64,000 nt of DNA from Bacteroidales bacterium. Lineage in GTDB: Bacteria > Bacteroidota > Bacteroidia > Bacteroidales > VadinHA17. Made by a program: the position numbers and the translations under genes. Location: NCBI GenBank assembly GCA_016709865.1, contig JADJLX010000003.1:584858-648857 (forward strand). Direction: 5' to 3'. Below are positions 1 through 12,225 of this stretch, piece by piece. A model generated the notes under the pieces. It did not search any database, had not been told where the DNA came from, and saw only the letters and a list, made by a program, of their open reading frames with translations. Positions within the stretch are counted from its first letter, which is position 1, and each line of letters starts with the position of its first letter.

Positions 1-1017
1 GTTATACGATCCTCCGCTATGGGAGACGTTGCTCTCACTACTCCGGTTTTAATCGGTATGAGAAAACAATTTCCTGATGTGGAATTAGTATTACTCACAA
101 GACTCGCATATAAACCATTTTTTACTAATGTGAAGGGACTCAGTCTCTTCTTTCCGGATTTTAAGAAGCGGCATAAAGGATTACCAGGAATATTTAGGCT
201 ATACCGCGATATTATCAGAGATGAAGAAGTTGATTGTGTTATTGATCTGCACGATGTTCTGAGATCAAAAATATTAAGGTTAATCTTCAGATTATCAGGG
301 GTCCCTGTATTTGTCATTGATAAAGGGCGAAGAGAAAAAAGGCTTCTTGTTAAAGGCAGAAAAAAGGATCAGCTTAAGCACTCTGTTGCCAGATACTCAG
401 ATGTATTTAAAAAAGCCGGTTTTAGTGTTGACCCTTCACCTGATATTTCGATCCTTCCATCGGATGAGGCTTCAAAGGTAGCTGAAACATTAATTTTAAA
501 TTCAGGCGAACTAAATATTGGTGTTGCCCCTTATGCAAAACATAAGTTGAAAATGTGGCCGGAAGAGAATATGATTAAGTTACTCTCAATGATCGCAGAG
601 CATCATAAATGCAGATTCTGGCTGTTTGGAGGATTTGAAGATTCTGAGAAGCTTGCCGTCTTTCAGAAAAAAGTACCGGGTTCTGTAAACCTGGTAGGGA
701 AATTGAACCTTGATGAGGAGCTGGCATTAATGAGCAGACTAAGTTTTATGATTGCAATGGATTCATCCAATATGCATATGGCTGCTCTTGCTGGTACAAA
801 AGTCATCTCAATCTGGGGAGGAACAGATCCTCTGAGCGGATTCGGCGCCTGGATGCAGCCAAAGGATTATTTTGTAAGTATCCCGGTCGATCAGCTCACC
901 TGCCGCCCTTGTACCACTTTTGGCAAAGGTGAATGCAAGCGGGGAGATTTTGCCTGCATGGTATGGCTCACTCCTGAAATTGTTTTTGAAAGAATAAGAA
1001 ACTTAAAAATCATATAA
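1..1017 (+). CDS. Glycosyltransferase family 9 (heptosyltransferase-like), 5' partial
   Basis: This gene runs in from outside the window. The frame is open from base 1 and reads VIRSSAMGDVALTTPVL, which is the usual start region of GT9 proteins (normally preceded by a few residues such as KILVIR), so the ATG at 19 is probably internal. GT9 enzymes transfer heptose or related sugars from nucleotide-sugar donors to lipopolysaccharide cores at the cytoplasmic face of the inner membrane. The C-terminal donor-binding half is clear: GVAPYAKHKLKMWP, then FGGFED, then MAMDSSNMHMAALAG-like text and SIWGGTDP. The stop overlaps the next start by one base, so the two genes are probably co-transcribed. 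The exact sugar cannot be told. Confidence 0.85.
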   Translation, partial: VIRSSAMGDVALTTPVLIGMRKQFPDVELVLLTRLAYKPFFTNVKGLSLFFPDFKKRHKGLPGIFRLYRDIIRDEEVDCVIDLHDVLRSKILRLIFRLSGVPVFVIDKGRREKRLLVKGRKKDQLKHSVARYSDVFKKAGFSVDPSPDISILPSDEASKVAETLILNSGELNIGVAPYAKHKLKMWPEENMIKLLSMIAEHHKCRFWLFGGFEDSEKLAVFQKKVPGSVNLVGKLNLDEELALMSRLSFMIAMDSSNMHMAALAGTKVISIWGGTDPLSGFGAWMQPKDYFVSIPVDQLTCRPCTTFGKGECKRGDFACMVWLTPEIVFERIRNLKII

Positions 1018-3374
1018 TGCATTATAATCATAGCCACGGGAGATTTGGTGATTTTTCATCAGGTGTTTCAAAAAGGAGAATGCTGGTAGCTTTCATAGCT
1101 GTTATTATTGTTGTGGGCACTTACTTCATTCAGAGAAATGAATCAGTTGCTGATAAGAATCCGGTAGATTTAGTTAATCCGCTGATGGGAACCGATTCTG
1201 AGTTCCGGCTGTCGAACGGGAATTCATATCCGGCAATAGCATTGCCCTGGGGAATGAATTTCTGGACACCCCAGACCCGGAATATGGGCAATGGCTGGGC
1301 TTATACCTATGACGATTACAAGATAATGGGTATAAAACAGACTCATCAGCCGAGCCCGTGGATCAACGATTATGCTGCTTTCTCACTGATGCCGCTTACA
1401 GGTAAGATTAAGATCAGGGAAAGTGAGAGAGCTTCATGGTTCTCCCACAAGGCTGAAATAGTGAAACCTTATTATTACAGTGTTTACCTGGCTGATTATG
1501 ATGTTACTGCTGAAGTAACACCTACCGAACGTGCTGCCATGTTCCGTTTTACATTTCCTGAAAATGACTCCTCATTTATATTGATCGACGGATTTAAAAA
1601 GGGTTCGATGGTGAAGATCATCCCGGCTGAAAGAAAAGTAATAGGTTATTGCAGTAATAACAGCGGTGGTGTTCCTGAGAACTTCCATAACTATTTTGTT
1701 GCTGTTTTTGACAGGGATTTCACTTCAACTCATACCTGGCATGGAGATACTTTAGAAGTTAATACACTCGAATCAGAGAGCGCTCATTCAGGCGCTGTGC
1801 TGGGTTTCAAAACAAAGAGGGGAGATAAGATAAATGTAAGGATTGCTTCCTCCTTTATAAGTCCGGAGCAGGCATTGTTAAATCTCAACCGTGAGACTGA
1901 CGGGAAAGATTTTGAAACAGTTAAAGCTGAAGGCAAAGCTGTGTGGAACAGGGAGCTCGGTCGGATTGCTGTTGAAGGAGGAACGTCAGATCAGCAGAGG
2001 ACATTCTATTCATGTCTATACAGGATGATTCTGTTCCCAAGGAGTTTTTATGAGTTAAATGAAAAGAATGAGGTTGTTCATTACAGTCCGTATAATGGTG
2101 AAGTGTTACCCGGATATATGTTTACCGATAATGGTTTCTGGGATACTTTCAGGGCGCTCTTCCCTTTCACAACCCTCATGTACCCAGATATGAACAGCAA
2201 GATTATGGAAGGCCTCGTTAATACATACAAAGAGAGCGGATGGCTGCCTGAATGGGCTAGTCCCGGGCACCGCGACTGCATGATTGGCTCCAATTCGGCT
2301 TCGCTCATTGCAGACTCATATCTGAAAGGAATAAGAGGTTATGATATTGAGACTCTTTACAAGGCAATCCTTAAGAATGCCGATAGTGTAGGTCCTGTTA
2401 CTTCAGTAGGCAGATATGGTGCATCATATTATAATGACCTGGGTTATGTGCCTTATAATGTTGGTATTAATGAAAATGCAGCCCGTACTCTTGAGTATGC
2501 TTATGCCGATTTCTGCATATCAAAACTTGCAACGGCACTTAACCGTCCGAAAGAAGAAATAGATCTCTTTGAAAAAAGAGCTATGAACTATAAAAATGTA
2601 TTTGATCCGGGAAGGAAACTGATGCGCGGCCGTAATCTCGATGGTACATTTCAGTCACCATTCAGTCCATATAAATGGGGCGATGCCTTTACCGAAGGCA
2701 ACAGCTGGCACTACACATGGAGTGTGTTCCAGGATGTAGACGGACTAATTAATCTGATGGGAGGGAAGGACTATTTCAATGCGAAGCTCGATTCAGTTTT
2801 TGAAGTACCCCCCGTATTTGATTATTCATATTACGGTCAGGTTATACACGAGATCCGCGAGATGCAGATTATGAACATGGGTAATTATGCTCACGGCAAT
2901 CAGCCTATTCAGCATATGATCTATCTTTATAATTATTCAGGTCAGCCATGGAAGACTCAGTACCGTGTAAGGGAGGTGCTTGATAAACTCTACAATTATA
3001 CTCCCGACGGATATTGCGGCGATGAGGACAATGGACAGACATCAGCCTGGTACGTATTTTCTGCTCTTGGATTCTATCCTGTCACTCCGGGAACTGATGA
3101 ATATGTGTTCGGATCACCTCTATTCAGCAAGGCGACGCTGCATTTCGAAAATGGCAAAAAACTTATAATATCAGCTCCCGGCAACAGCAGGGAAGATATT
3201 TATGTGCAGAACATAAAGAAGAACGGGAAACGGATTGATGCTAATTTTATCCGTCATGGAGACCTTCAAAAAGGAGGGAAGCTTACCTTCACAATGGGTA
3301 GAGAACCCGATTTAGAACGGGGAACTAAAGAGGAATCATTTCCATTCTCGATGAGTGTTAATAATAAGAACTGA
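1017..3374 (+). CDS. GH92 family alpha-mannosidase
   Basis: GH92 enzymes are calcium-dependent exo-alpha-mannosidases that trim N-glycan or yeast-mannan side chains, usually in the periplasm or at the cell surface. The 785-residue product has the family's usual length and marks: NPLMGTDSEF near residue 55, SNGNSYPAIALPWGMNFW shortly after, THQPSPWINDY, and the C-terminal catalytic block GDEDNGQTSAWYVFSALGF with YVFGSPLF behind it. One hydrophobic segment near residues 22-38 should anchor or export the protein. A start at the Met of MLVAFIAV (about residue 22) is an alternative. It overlaps the upstream GT9 stop by one base. Mannosidase with a GH32 enzyme downstream suggests glycan foraging. 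Confidence 0.93.
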   Translation: MHYNHSHGRFGDFSSGVSKRRMLVAFIAVIIVVGTYFIQRNESVADKNPVDLVNPLMGTDSEFRLSNGNSYPAIALPWGMNFWTPQTRNMGNGWAYTYDDYKIMGIKQTHQPSPWINDYAAFSLMPLTGKIKIRESERASWFSHKAEIVKPYYYSVYLADYDVTAEVTPTERAAMFRFTFPENDSSFILIDGFKKGSMVKIIPAERKVIGYCSNNSGGVPENFHNYFVAVFDRDFTSTHTWHGDTLEVNTLESESAHSGAVLGFKTKRGDKINVRIASSFISPEQALLNLNRETDGKDFETVKAEGKAVWNRELGRIAVEGGTSDQQRTFYSCLYRMILFPRSFYELNEKNEVVHYSPYNGEVLPGYMFTDNGFWDTFRALFPFTTLMYPDMNSKIMEGLVNTYKESGWLPEWASPGHRDCMIGSNSASLIADSYLKGIRGYDIETLYKAILKNADSVGPVTSVGRYGASYYNDLGYVPYNVGINENAARTLEYAYADFCISKLATALNRPKEEIDLFEKRAMNYKNVFDPGRKLMRGRNLDGTFQSPFSPYKWGDAFTEGNSWHYTWSVFQDVDGLINLMGGKDYFNAKLDSVFEVPPVFDYSYYGQVIHEIREMQIMNMGNYAHGNQPIQHMIYLYNYSGQPWKTQYRVREVLDKLYNYTPDGYCGDEDNGQTSAWYVFSALGFYPVTPGTDEYVFGSPLFSKATLHFENGKKLIISAPGNSREDIYVQNIKKNGKRIDANFIRHGDLQKGGKLTFTMGREPDLERGTKEESFPFSMSVNNKN

Positions 3375-3571
3375 CACAGAGAGACACAGAGGATACACAG
3401 AGAGCCACTGAGAGAAATTTAGTTGATACATTGACAAATATTATAAGAAAAATTAAACAAGAAATTAAATGGTAGGGTTTACAAGGAATTTTAAACCTCT
3501 GTGTAACTCTGTGTCTCCTCTGTGTAACTCTGTGATAGTTCTTCTATTCATACAATTAAATAGTTATTAAG
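3375..3571. repeat. Inverted CACAGAG / CTCTGTG repeat cluster
   Basis: The first 45 bases after the GH92 stop carry several CACAGAG units, and bases near 3496-3536 carry the complementary CTCTGTGT units several times. The two clusters could fold into a long imperfect hairpin between the two glycosidase genes. The same CTCTGTG/CRCAGAG pairing returns in the intergenic cassettes further right. No gene is seen here. Confidence 0.6.
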
Positions 3572-4081
3572 ATGATACAGTATTTAAGGTTATTTTTTTT
3601 CATAGGTGTTTTTGGTGTTTTATCATTCTCTTGTAATTTCAGAAATGGTGGAATACCCGCAAATGAAAAACCAGCATCTTATAATAATGAACAATACCGT
3701 CCGCAATATCATTTCTCACCCGATTCGGCATGGATGAATGATCCGAACGGTATGTTTTTCCTTGACGGGGAGTATCACCTCTTTTATCAGTATTATCCCG
3801 ACAGTACAGTATGGGGACCAATGCACTGGGGGCATGCAGTTAGTAAGGATATGATTAAATGGCAGCATTTACCTGTAGCAATTTACCCCGATTCTCTCGG
3901 CTATATTTTTTCAGGCAGTGCTGTGGCGGATACAAAAAACAGTTCGGGTCTTGGTACTATTCAGAACCCTCCTGTAGTTGCCATTTACACCTATCACAAT
4001 CCTGTACTTGAGAAAAAGGCAGCAATGTATTTCAGAATCAGGGTATTGCATACAGTACAGATAAGGGTCGGACCTGGGTGA
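3572..4081 (+). CDS. GH32 fructan hydrolase, N-terminal part (frameshifted)
   Basis: N-terminal part of a levanase/invertase-type GH32 enzyme, which hydrolyses beta-fructosides such as levan, inulin or sucrose. It begins with a lipoprotein signal (LSFSC, Cys near residue 21) and holds the nucleophile motif WMNDPNG, then FYQYYPDSTVWGPMHWGH. The frame is lost near 4013-4018, at GAGAAAAAGGC: adding one A gives GSNVFQNQGIAYSTDKG and joins the downstream frame. The last ~20 residues of this ORF are therefore an artefact of the shift. A real inactivating mutation, a sequencing error in the A run, or -1 slippage on AAAAAG are all possible; an indel is the simplest. Confidence 0.85.
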   Translation: MIQYLRLFFFIGVFGVLSFSCNFRNGGIPANEKPASYNNEQYRPQYHFSPDSAWMNDPNGMFFLDGEYHLFYQYYPDSTVWGPMHWGHAVSKDMIKWQHLPVAIYPDSLGYIFSGSAVADTKNSSGLGTIQNPPVVAIYTYHNPVLEKKAAMYFRIRVLHTVQIRVGPG

Positions 4082-5154
4082 AATACCCAGGGAATCCGGT
4101 ACTTAAGAATCCGGGGATACGTGATTTCAGGGATCCCAAAGTAATATGGCATAATGCAACAAATAAATGGATAATGATACTTGCTGTCCAGGACAGGGTT
4201 CATATATATTCCTCACCTGATCTGCTCGACTGGAGATTTGAGAGTGAATTCGGAAAGGGAATAGGAGCACACGGAGGAGTCTGGGAGTGTCCCGATTTAT
4301 TCGAAATTAAAGTTACCAATGGTGACAATTCAAAATGGGTAATGTTTGTGAGTATCAATCCGGGAGGACCAGATGGCGGTTCTGCAACACAGTATTTTAC
4401 AGGAGATTTCGACGGGCACAAATTTATGCCTGATAATACTAAGGAGAAATGGGTGGACAGAGGCAGGGATAATTATGCCGGAGTTACATGGTCGAATATT
4501 CCTGAATCGGATGCAAGGAGGCTGTTTGTAGGCTGGATGAGCAACTGGGACTATGCCAATGTGGTACCAACGATTAGATGGAGAAGTGCAACTACTGTTC
4601 CCAGGGAGATATCTTTACTGAAGGACGGGAAAGAGTATATACTTTATTCAAATCCGGTGCAGGAACTTGTTTCTCTGCGGAATAAGGTATACAGGCCATT
4701 TAAAGAGCCTCAGAAATTAGAAGGTGATATGGAGATTAACACTGATAGCATCAGTATGATGCAGTGCGAGATGGTAATTGATTTTAATTTGATTGGGAGT
4801 GCGGCCGATTCTATTGGAATTATCCTTGAGAACAATTTGAAAGAGCAATTGGTAATCGGATATACAGGTAAACAAAAGCAGATCTTTGTCGACCGCACAA
4901 GAGCAGGAAGATCAGATTTCTCAGGAAAATTTGCTGGTATTTCTTCTTCTGCATATGAAGCCGGGGACAAATTGAAATTCAGAATACTTATGGATGCTTC
5001 ATCATCAGAACTTTTTGTTGACAATGGTAAGCTGGTTATGACGAACCTTGTTTTTCCGACAGAGAGTTACATAAAGTTAAAGGTATTCTCAAAAGGTGAA
5101 GTCACTCTTGAGAACGCAGTATTCTATAGCCTTAAATCGATCTGGCAACAATAG
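4078..5154 (+). CDS. GH32 fructan hydrolase, C-terminal part (frameshifted)
   Basis: Continuation of the GH32 enzyme in the -1 frame; the homologous reading actually begins near 4018, before this ATG. It carries the FRDPK motif (transition-state Asp) and the acid/base motif WECPDLF, followed by VGWMSNWDYANVVPT and a C-terminal beta-sandwich (ELFVDNGKLVMTN). With the N-terminal part it makes a normal GH32 of about 525 residues with all three catalytic motifs present, so one repaired base would restore an apparently active enzyme. Confidence 0.85.
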   Translation: MKYPGNPVLKNPGIRDFRDPKVIWHNATNKWIMILAVQDRVHIYSSPDLLDWRFESEFGKGIGAHGGVWECPDLFEIKVTNGDNSKWVMFVSINPGGPDGGSATQYFTGDFDGHKFMPDNTKEKWVDRGRDNYAGVTWSNIPESDARRLFVGWMSNWDYANVVPTIRWRSATTVPREISLLKDGKEYILYSNPVQELVSLRNKVYRPFKEPQKLEGDMEINTDSISMMQCEMVIDFNLIGSAADSIGIILENNLKEQLVIGYTGKQKQIFVDRTRAGRSDFSGKFAGISSSAYEAGDKLKFRILMDASSSELFVDNGKLVMTNLVFPTESYIKLKVFSKGEVTLENAVFYSLKSIWQQ

Positions 5155-5224
5155 TTCCTTCGTGTTCCTTTGTGTATACCTTAGTGCACTTTGTGGTAAA
5201 AAAAGAATCAGGTAGCAGCTGGAA

Positions 5225-6415
5225 TCAGAGTTTCAGTTTTATATTGAAACGAACCAGAAGAGCAGTTAATCCAACCATCAGGAAAGCCCAGATAACTGAA
5301 CCTATTATCGCTGCAACCGGCAGTCCCGATTCCTTATATATAAGAACATGAACTCCGGAGCTCCATATAAGATAATATATAATGTCGGGGGCAAGATAAG
5401 TTGTCAGAGAGTTTTCTCCGGCGGGCTTAAATAAGAATGTCCATTTGGTCTTTTTCTTTAAATCTATAACCCAGTACAGCAGTACAAAAAGTAACATGCT
5501 GATGCCAATACAGATCATTCCCCAACTTGGAGTTGCCTGTATCTTGGATATGATGAACCAGTTACGAAGAATGAATCCGGCTATTATACTTACGAATCCC
5601 ATCAAACCAATAATCAGCATTGCTTTGTCAGGTTTATCTGCAGAATATTTTTTCAAAACAAGTGCAGCTATCATTCCTGCAATAACAATCATCGGTACGT
5701 TTCCTTCGATAATTACCCCGAAGATTGGTTTTGCTATATCGAGTGCCCCAAGGAGATCAAGTTTCGAGAGGATATTCATGATAAGGAAGAAAAGGAAAGC
5801 AACCACACTGTTAAGGATGCTGTCGCGTATCAGCAGGTAGATGAAAGCAGCCACGAGGTATCCCCAGCCGATAAGTCCAAGTATTCCCCACCAGCTGGTA
5901 ATAAGGGAACCGTTGTTTTCAGCCTCTCCTGACTGAAATTTGAGCACCAGGAATATCAGTATGCCCATTCCTGCCAGTTTCAGTCCGGTTAATGTGAAGA
6001 AATTCTTATCATTTTCCCTGTAGTTATTCCAGATGAGAAATACCCCCAGATACATAAGGATAGCCCAGAGGTTACTGTTTATACCTGTTAATTCGGAGTT
6101 GACTCTTCCTGAATTAAGCATTAATACTCCGATTATTATAAGGGCAATACTTCTTTTTATTATATGTTTTGATATGTCGAATGTGTTTGTGCCGGCGGCT
6201 ATTCTTTTGCCTATTGAGTAAGGGATAGCCATACCGACCATGAACAGGAAACCGGGAAACACCCAGTCGGCCAGACCCATACCATCAAAATCTGCTTTCA
6301 TATGTCCAAGCCATTCGGGTACCCCTGGCATATAAAGGTCGTTTACGAAGAGCATCAGAACGAGGGTTAAGCCCCGCATAATATCTATTGAGTAGATTCG
6401 GTTGGTGGTATCCAT
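5225..6415 (-). CDS. DUF5009 / heparan-alpha-glucosaminide N-acetyltransferase-like membrane protein
   Basis: A 396-residue integral membrane protein with about ten hydrophobic segments. The N-terminus (RIYSIDIMRGLTLVLMLFV) and LADWVFPGFLFMVGMAIP are the signature of the HGSNAT/NagX-like acyltransferase group, which is thought to move acetyl groups across membranes onto sugars. The start was placed at the Met of MDTTNRIYSID, because a longer frame would read through the tRNA-Pro gene. Substrate is unknown; the neighbouring glycosidases suggest an amino-sugar or glycan link, which is inference. Confidence 0.85.
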   Translation of the reverse strand: MDTTNRIYSIDIMRGLTLVLMLFVNDLYMPGVPEWLGHMKADFDGMGLADWVFPGFLFMVGMAIPYSIGKRIAAGTNTFDISKHIIKRSIALIIIGVLMLNSGRVNSELTGINSNLWAILMYLGVFLIWNNYRENDKNFFTLTGLKLAGMGILIFLVLKFQSGEAENNGSLITSWWGILGLIGWGYLVAAFIYLLIRDSILNSVVAFLFFLIMNILSKLDLLGALDIAKPIFGVIIEGNVPMIVIAGMIAALVLKKYSADKPDKAMLIIGLMGFVSIIAGFILRNWFIISKIQATPSWGMICIGISMLLFVLLYWVIDLKKKTKWTFLFKPAGENSLTTYLAPDIIYYLIWSSGVHVLIYKESGLPVAAIIGSVIWAFLMVGLTALLVRFNIKLKL

Positions 6416-6487
6416 TGTGTTTATGTAATTTGCTGCAAAGGTTAAAAGAATAAAGATAATTTTATTATTTTTGCCACACGAATTAAT

Positions 6488-6560
6488 CGGGGTGTGGCGC
6501 AGTTGGTAGCGTACTACGTTCGGGACGTAGGGGCCGGAAGTTCGAGTCTTCTCACCCCGA
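6488..6560 (+). tRNA. tRNA-Pro (CGG)
   Basis: A full cloverleaf of 73 bases. The acceptor arms CGGGGTG (6488-6494) and CACCCCG (6553-6559) pair completely. The anticodon stem CTACG/CGTAG encloses TTCGGGA, so the anticodon is CGG, reading proline codon CCG. The T arm is GGAAG-TTCGAGT-CTTCT with one G-U closing pair, and the D arm holds AGTTGGTAG. The CCA end is not encoded. Confidence 0.95.
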
Positions 6561-6565
6561 CAAAT

Positions 6566-6605
6566 AAAAAAGCCTGGCATTAATGTGCCGGGCTTTATTT
6601 TTAAG
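6566..6605 (+). terminator. Rho-independent terminator after tRNA-Pro
   Basis: An A-rich start leads into the arm AAGCCTGGCA, a short loop, the partner TGCCGGGCTT, then ATTTTTAA. It lies 6 bases after the tRNA and could also end the leftward VOC operon. Confidence 0.75.
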
Positions 6606-6616
6606 TCCGCTATCAG

Positions 6617-7054
6617 TTAAATCTGACCATTATATTTTGGGTCAAAATCTACCATCCATTCAATACCAAATTTGTCTCTGAACATTCCAAAATACGAACC
6701 CCATGGACTGTCACCAATAGGCATTTCAATTTCACCACCTGCTGAAAGTCCATTGAATAATTTGTTAGCTTCTTCCTTGCTTTCTGCACTTATCGAAATT
6801 TTACTTCTGTTTTCGTTTTCGTTAACACGTCCCATACTTTCGGGAATGTCATTTCCCATTAAGACGTTTTTACCAATAGGCAATGCAATATGCATAATTT
6901 TATTTGCATCGATTTCTGCTACGGGGAATTCAGGACCTGCCAAGTCTTTTAAACGCATGACCATAGCGAATTCTCCGCCAAAAACTGATTTGTAGAATGT
7001 AAATGCTTCTTCTGCATTTCCATTAAAGTTGATATGAGGATTTATTAGTGCCAT
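6617..7054 (-). CDS. PhnB-like VOC family protein
   Basis: A 145-residue protein of the PhnB/3-demethylubiquinone methyltransferase-like branch of the vicinal-oxygen-chelate superfamily. Recognisable features are HINFNGNAEEAFTFYKSVFG at the N-terminus, MGRVNENENRSKISISAES, and the C-terminal SPWGSYFGMFRDKFGIEW. Such proteins are usually small-molecule binding or unassigned dioxygenase-like domains. Last gene of a leftward operon: 10 bases separate it from the DUF1801 gene. Confidence 0.85.
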   Translation of the reverse strand: MALINPHINFNGNAEEAFTFYKSVFGGEFAMVMRLKDLAGPEFPVAEIDANKIMHIALPIGKNVLMGNDIPESMGRVNENENRSKISISAESKEEANKLFNGLSAGGEIEMPIGDSPWGSYFGMFRDKFGIEWMVDFDPKYNGQI

Positions 7055-7064
7055 TGTGTATTGT

Positions 7065-7454
7065 CTATTTTAATCGTTCTAATTTTCCTTTTCGTTTAAC
7101 TATATTCTTATAGTCCCACTGAATTTCAATTGATTTTTCAATCCATCTTTTAACGTCAGTAGTTTTTATTTCTTCTGCTGAATTGTAAAATACAGAGGCA
7201 TCTTTAAATTTGCCGCCTCTCACATTTAAATCTACTTCATCAAAATCTGCACCACTCCAAAACATAAGACGTATACCTTTTTTCTCCTTGCTGTATCCAA
7301 CTATTGGATTACCCTCTAAAAACCAAACAGGGTGTGCATGCCAGATTTTATTTTCAGCATTCTTCAAATGATTATCTATTAAAGTTGCCAGCTTGTTGCA
7401 AAGGTCAACTTCGTCTGATAACTGATTATATTCTTCAATTTCTTTCTTCATCAC
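7065..7454 (-). CDS. DUF1801 domain protein
   Basis: A 129-residue soluble protein with the DUF1801 pattern: IWHAHPVWFLEGNPIVGYSKEKKG, then IRLMFWSGADFDE and the C-terminal VKRWIEKSIEIQWDY. The family has a YdhG-like fold and no settled function. It sits in the middle of the VOC operon, 12 bases from the upstream gene, which suggests joint expression of three small cytosolic proteins. Confidence 0.8.
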   Translation of the reverse strand: MMKKEIEEYNQLSDEVDLCNKLATLIDNHLKNAENKIWHAHPVWFLEGNPIVGYSKEKKGIRLMFWSGADFDEVDLNVRGGKFKDASVFYNSAEEIKTTDVKRWIEKSIEIQWDYKNIVKRKGKLERLK

Positions 7455-7466
7455 TGTTTCAGTTCA

Positions 7467-7877
7467 TTACGATTGTTGCGGAAATTTCGTGATGTCCATA
7501 TAAAATACTTCCCACGTGTGTCCATCTAAGTCTTCAATAGTTCTTTGTTGCATAAAGCCATAATCTTTCATCTCAGTTGGCTCTGTTCCTCCTGCATCAA
7601 GTCCTTTGCTTATAATACTGTTCACTTCATCAACACTGTCCACCGACAAGGAAAAAAGTCCTGCTAAATTTGATTTTGTATCTGCAATTGGTTTGGTGGC
7701 AAAAGATGCAAATTTTTCGTGTGTCATTATCATCACAAAAATGTTTTCACTCCAAACCATACATTTACCTGAATCGTCAGAAAATTGCGGATTATTTGAA
7801 AATCCTAATGCAGTATAAAAGGCCATTGATTTTTGAAGGTCTTTTACTGCTAAATTGATAAATATCTGTTTTTCCAT
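7467..7877 (-). CDS. VOC family glyoxalase/bleomycin-resistance-like protein
   Basis: A 136-residue protein beginning INLAVKDLQKSMAFYTALGF, the standard opening of glyoxalase/extradiol dioxygenase-fold proteins, and ending DGHTWEVFYMD with the conserved Glu of the second metal half-site. It is the first gene of the leftward operon. It could be a metal-dependent lyase, a detoxifying enzyme or a binding protein; the sequence does not decide. Confidence 0.83.
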   Translation of the reverse strand: MEKQIFINLAVKDLQKSMAFYTALGFSNNPQFSDDSGKCMVWSENIFVMIMTHEKFASFATKPIADTKSNLAGLFSLSVDSVDEVNSIISKGLDAGGTEPTEMKDYGFMQQRTIEDLDGHTWEVFYMDITKFPQQS

Positions 7878-8239
7878 AATATCAAGAATTAGTTGTCAAA
7901 CCTCACTTGAGCTTTGTTTTTCTGGCAGTTTGCTGAGTTTCGCTGACAAATACCGTCCAAAGCAAATAAGTGTTATGTATAACATTTATTGGCTGAAAAA
8001 AGTTCAGTAATCATTACCGGGAGACGGTATCTAAAGACTATCATACCCTAGGGTGGAGTGTACTATCCTGATGTTAAGTGGTGTGTTTCCTTGTCTACTC
8101 ATCATGACTATGTAAATAAAATGGCTTTGTAAATCAGATATTTACGAGGCCATTTTCATTAGAAGTACAAAAAGTAGTACAAATATACTAATTCATAGAT
8201 TTTTTTTCTACCTTAATAAAATCAACTAAGCTAAAATTC
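7878..8239. other. Divergent intergenic region with a terminator-like hairpin
   Basis: No gene is visible between the leftward VOC operon and the rightward glucuronidase gene. It holds the terminator-like stem near 8118-8156, a smaller inverted pair GGTATC/CATACC near 8035, and two AGTACAAA repeats just before the next gene. A terminator between divergent genes suggests that a gene was once here, or that it shields the glucuronidase promoter. Confidence 0.5.
8118..8156 (+). terminator. Symmetrical terminator-like hairpin
   Basis: Arms AAAATGGCTTTGTAAAT and ATTTACGAGGCCATTTT pair with a small internal mismatch around a 5-base loop, and end in A and T runs on both sides, so it could stop transcription in either direction. 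Confidence 0.6.
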
Positions 8240-12120
<3,881 letters not shown>

Positions 12121-12225
12121 CTATACCGGGGCAGTAATTAATCAAAGTTAATTTTGTTTTTTATTTATTCACAATCACAATTCAATATTTCTGATTTTCT
12201 CTACCTTCATTCCAAAATTCTGATT

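Noticed and set aside
19..30. ATG at 19 as the true start of the GT9 gene
   Set aside because: The frame is open upstream and reads VIRSSA, the usual residues before MGDV in this family; the real start is outside the window.
4010..4020. Programmed frameshift in the GH32 gene as the main explanation
   Set aside because: GH32 enzymes are not known to use it and similar single-base breaks occur in unrelated genes here, so an indel is simpler.
6488..7877. Genomic island inserted at tRNA-Pro
   Set aside because: No integrase and no repeated tRNA 3' end were found downstream; the small VOC operon looks ordinary.
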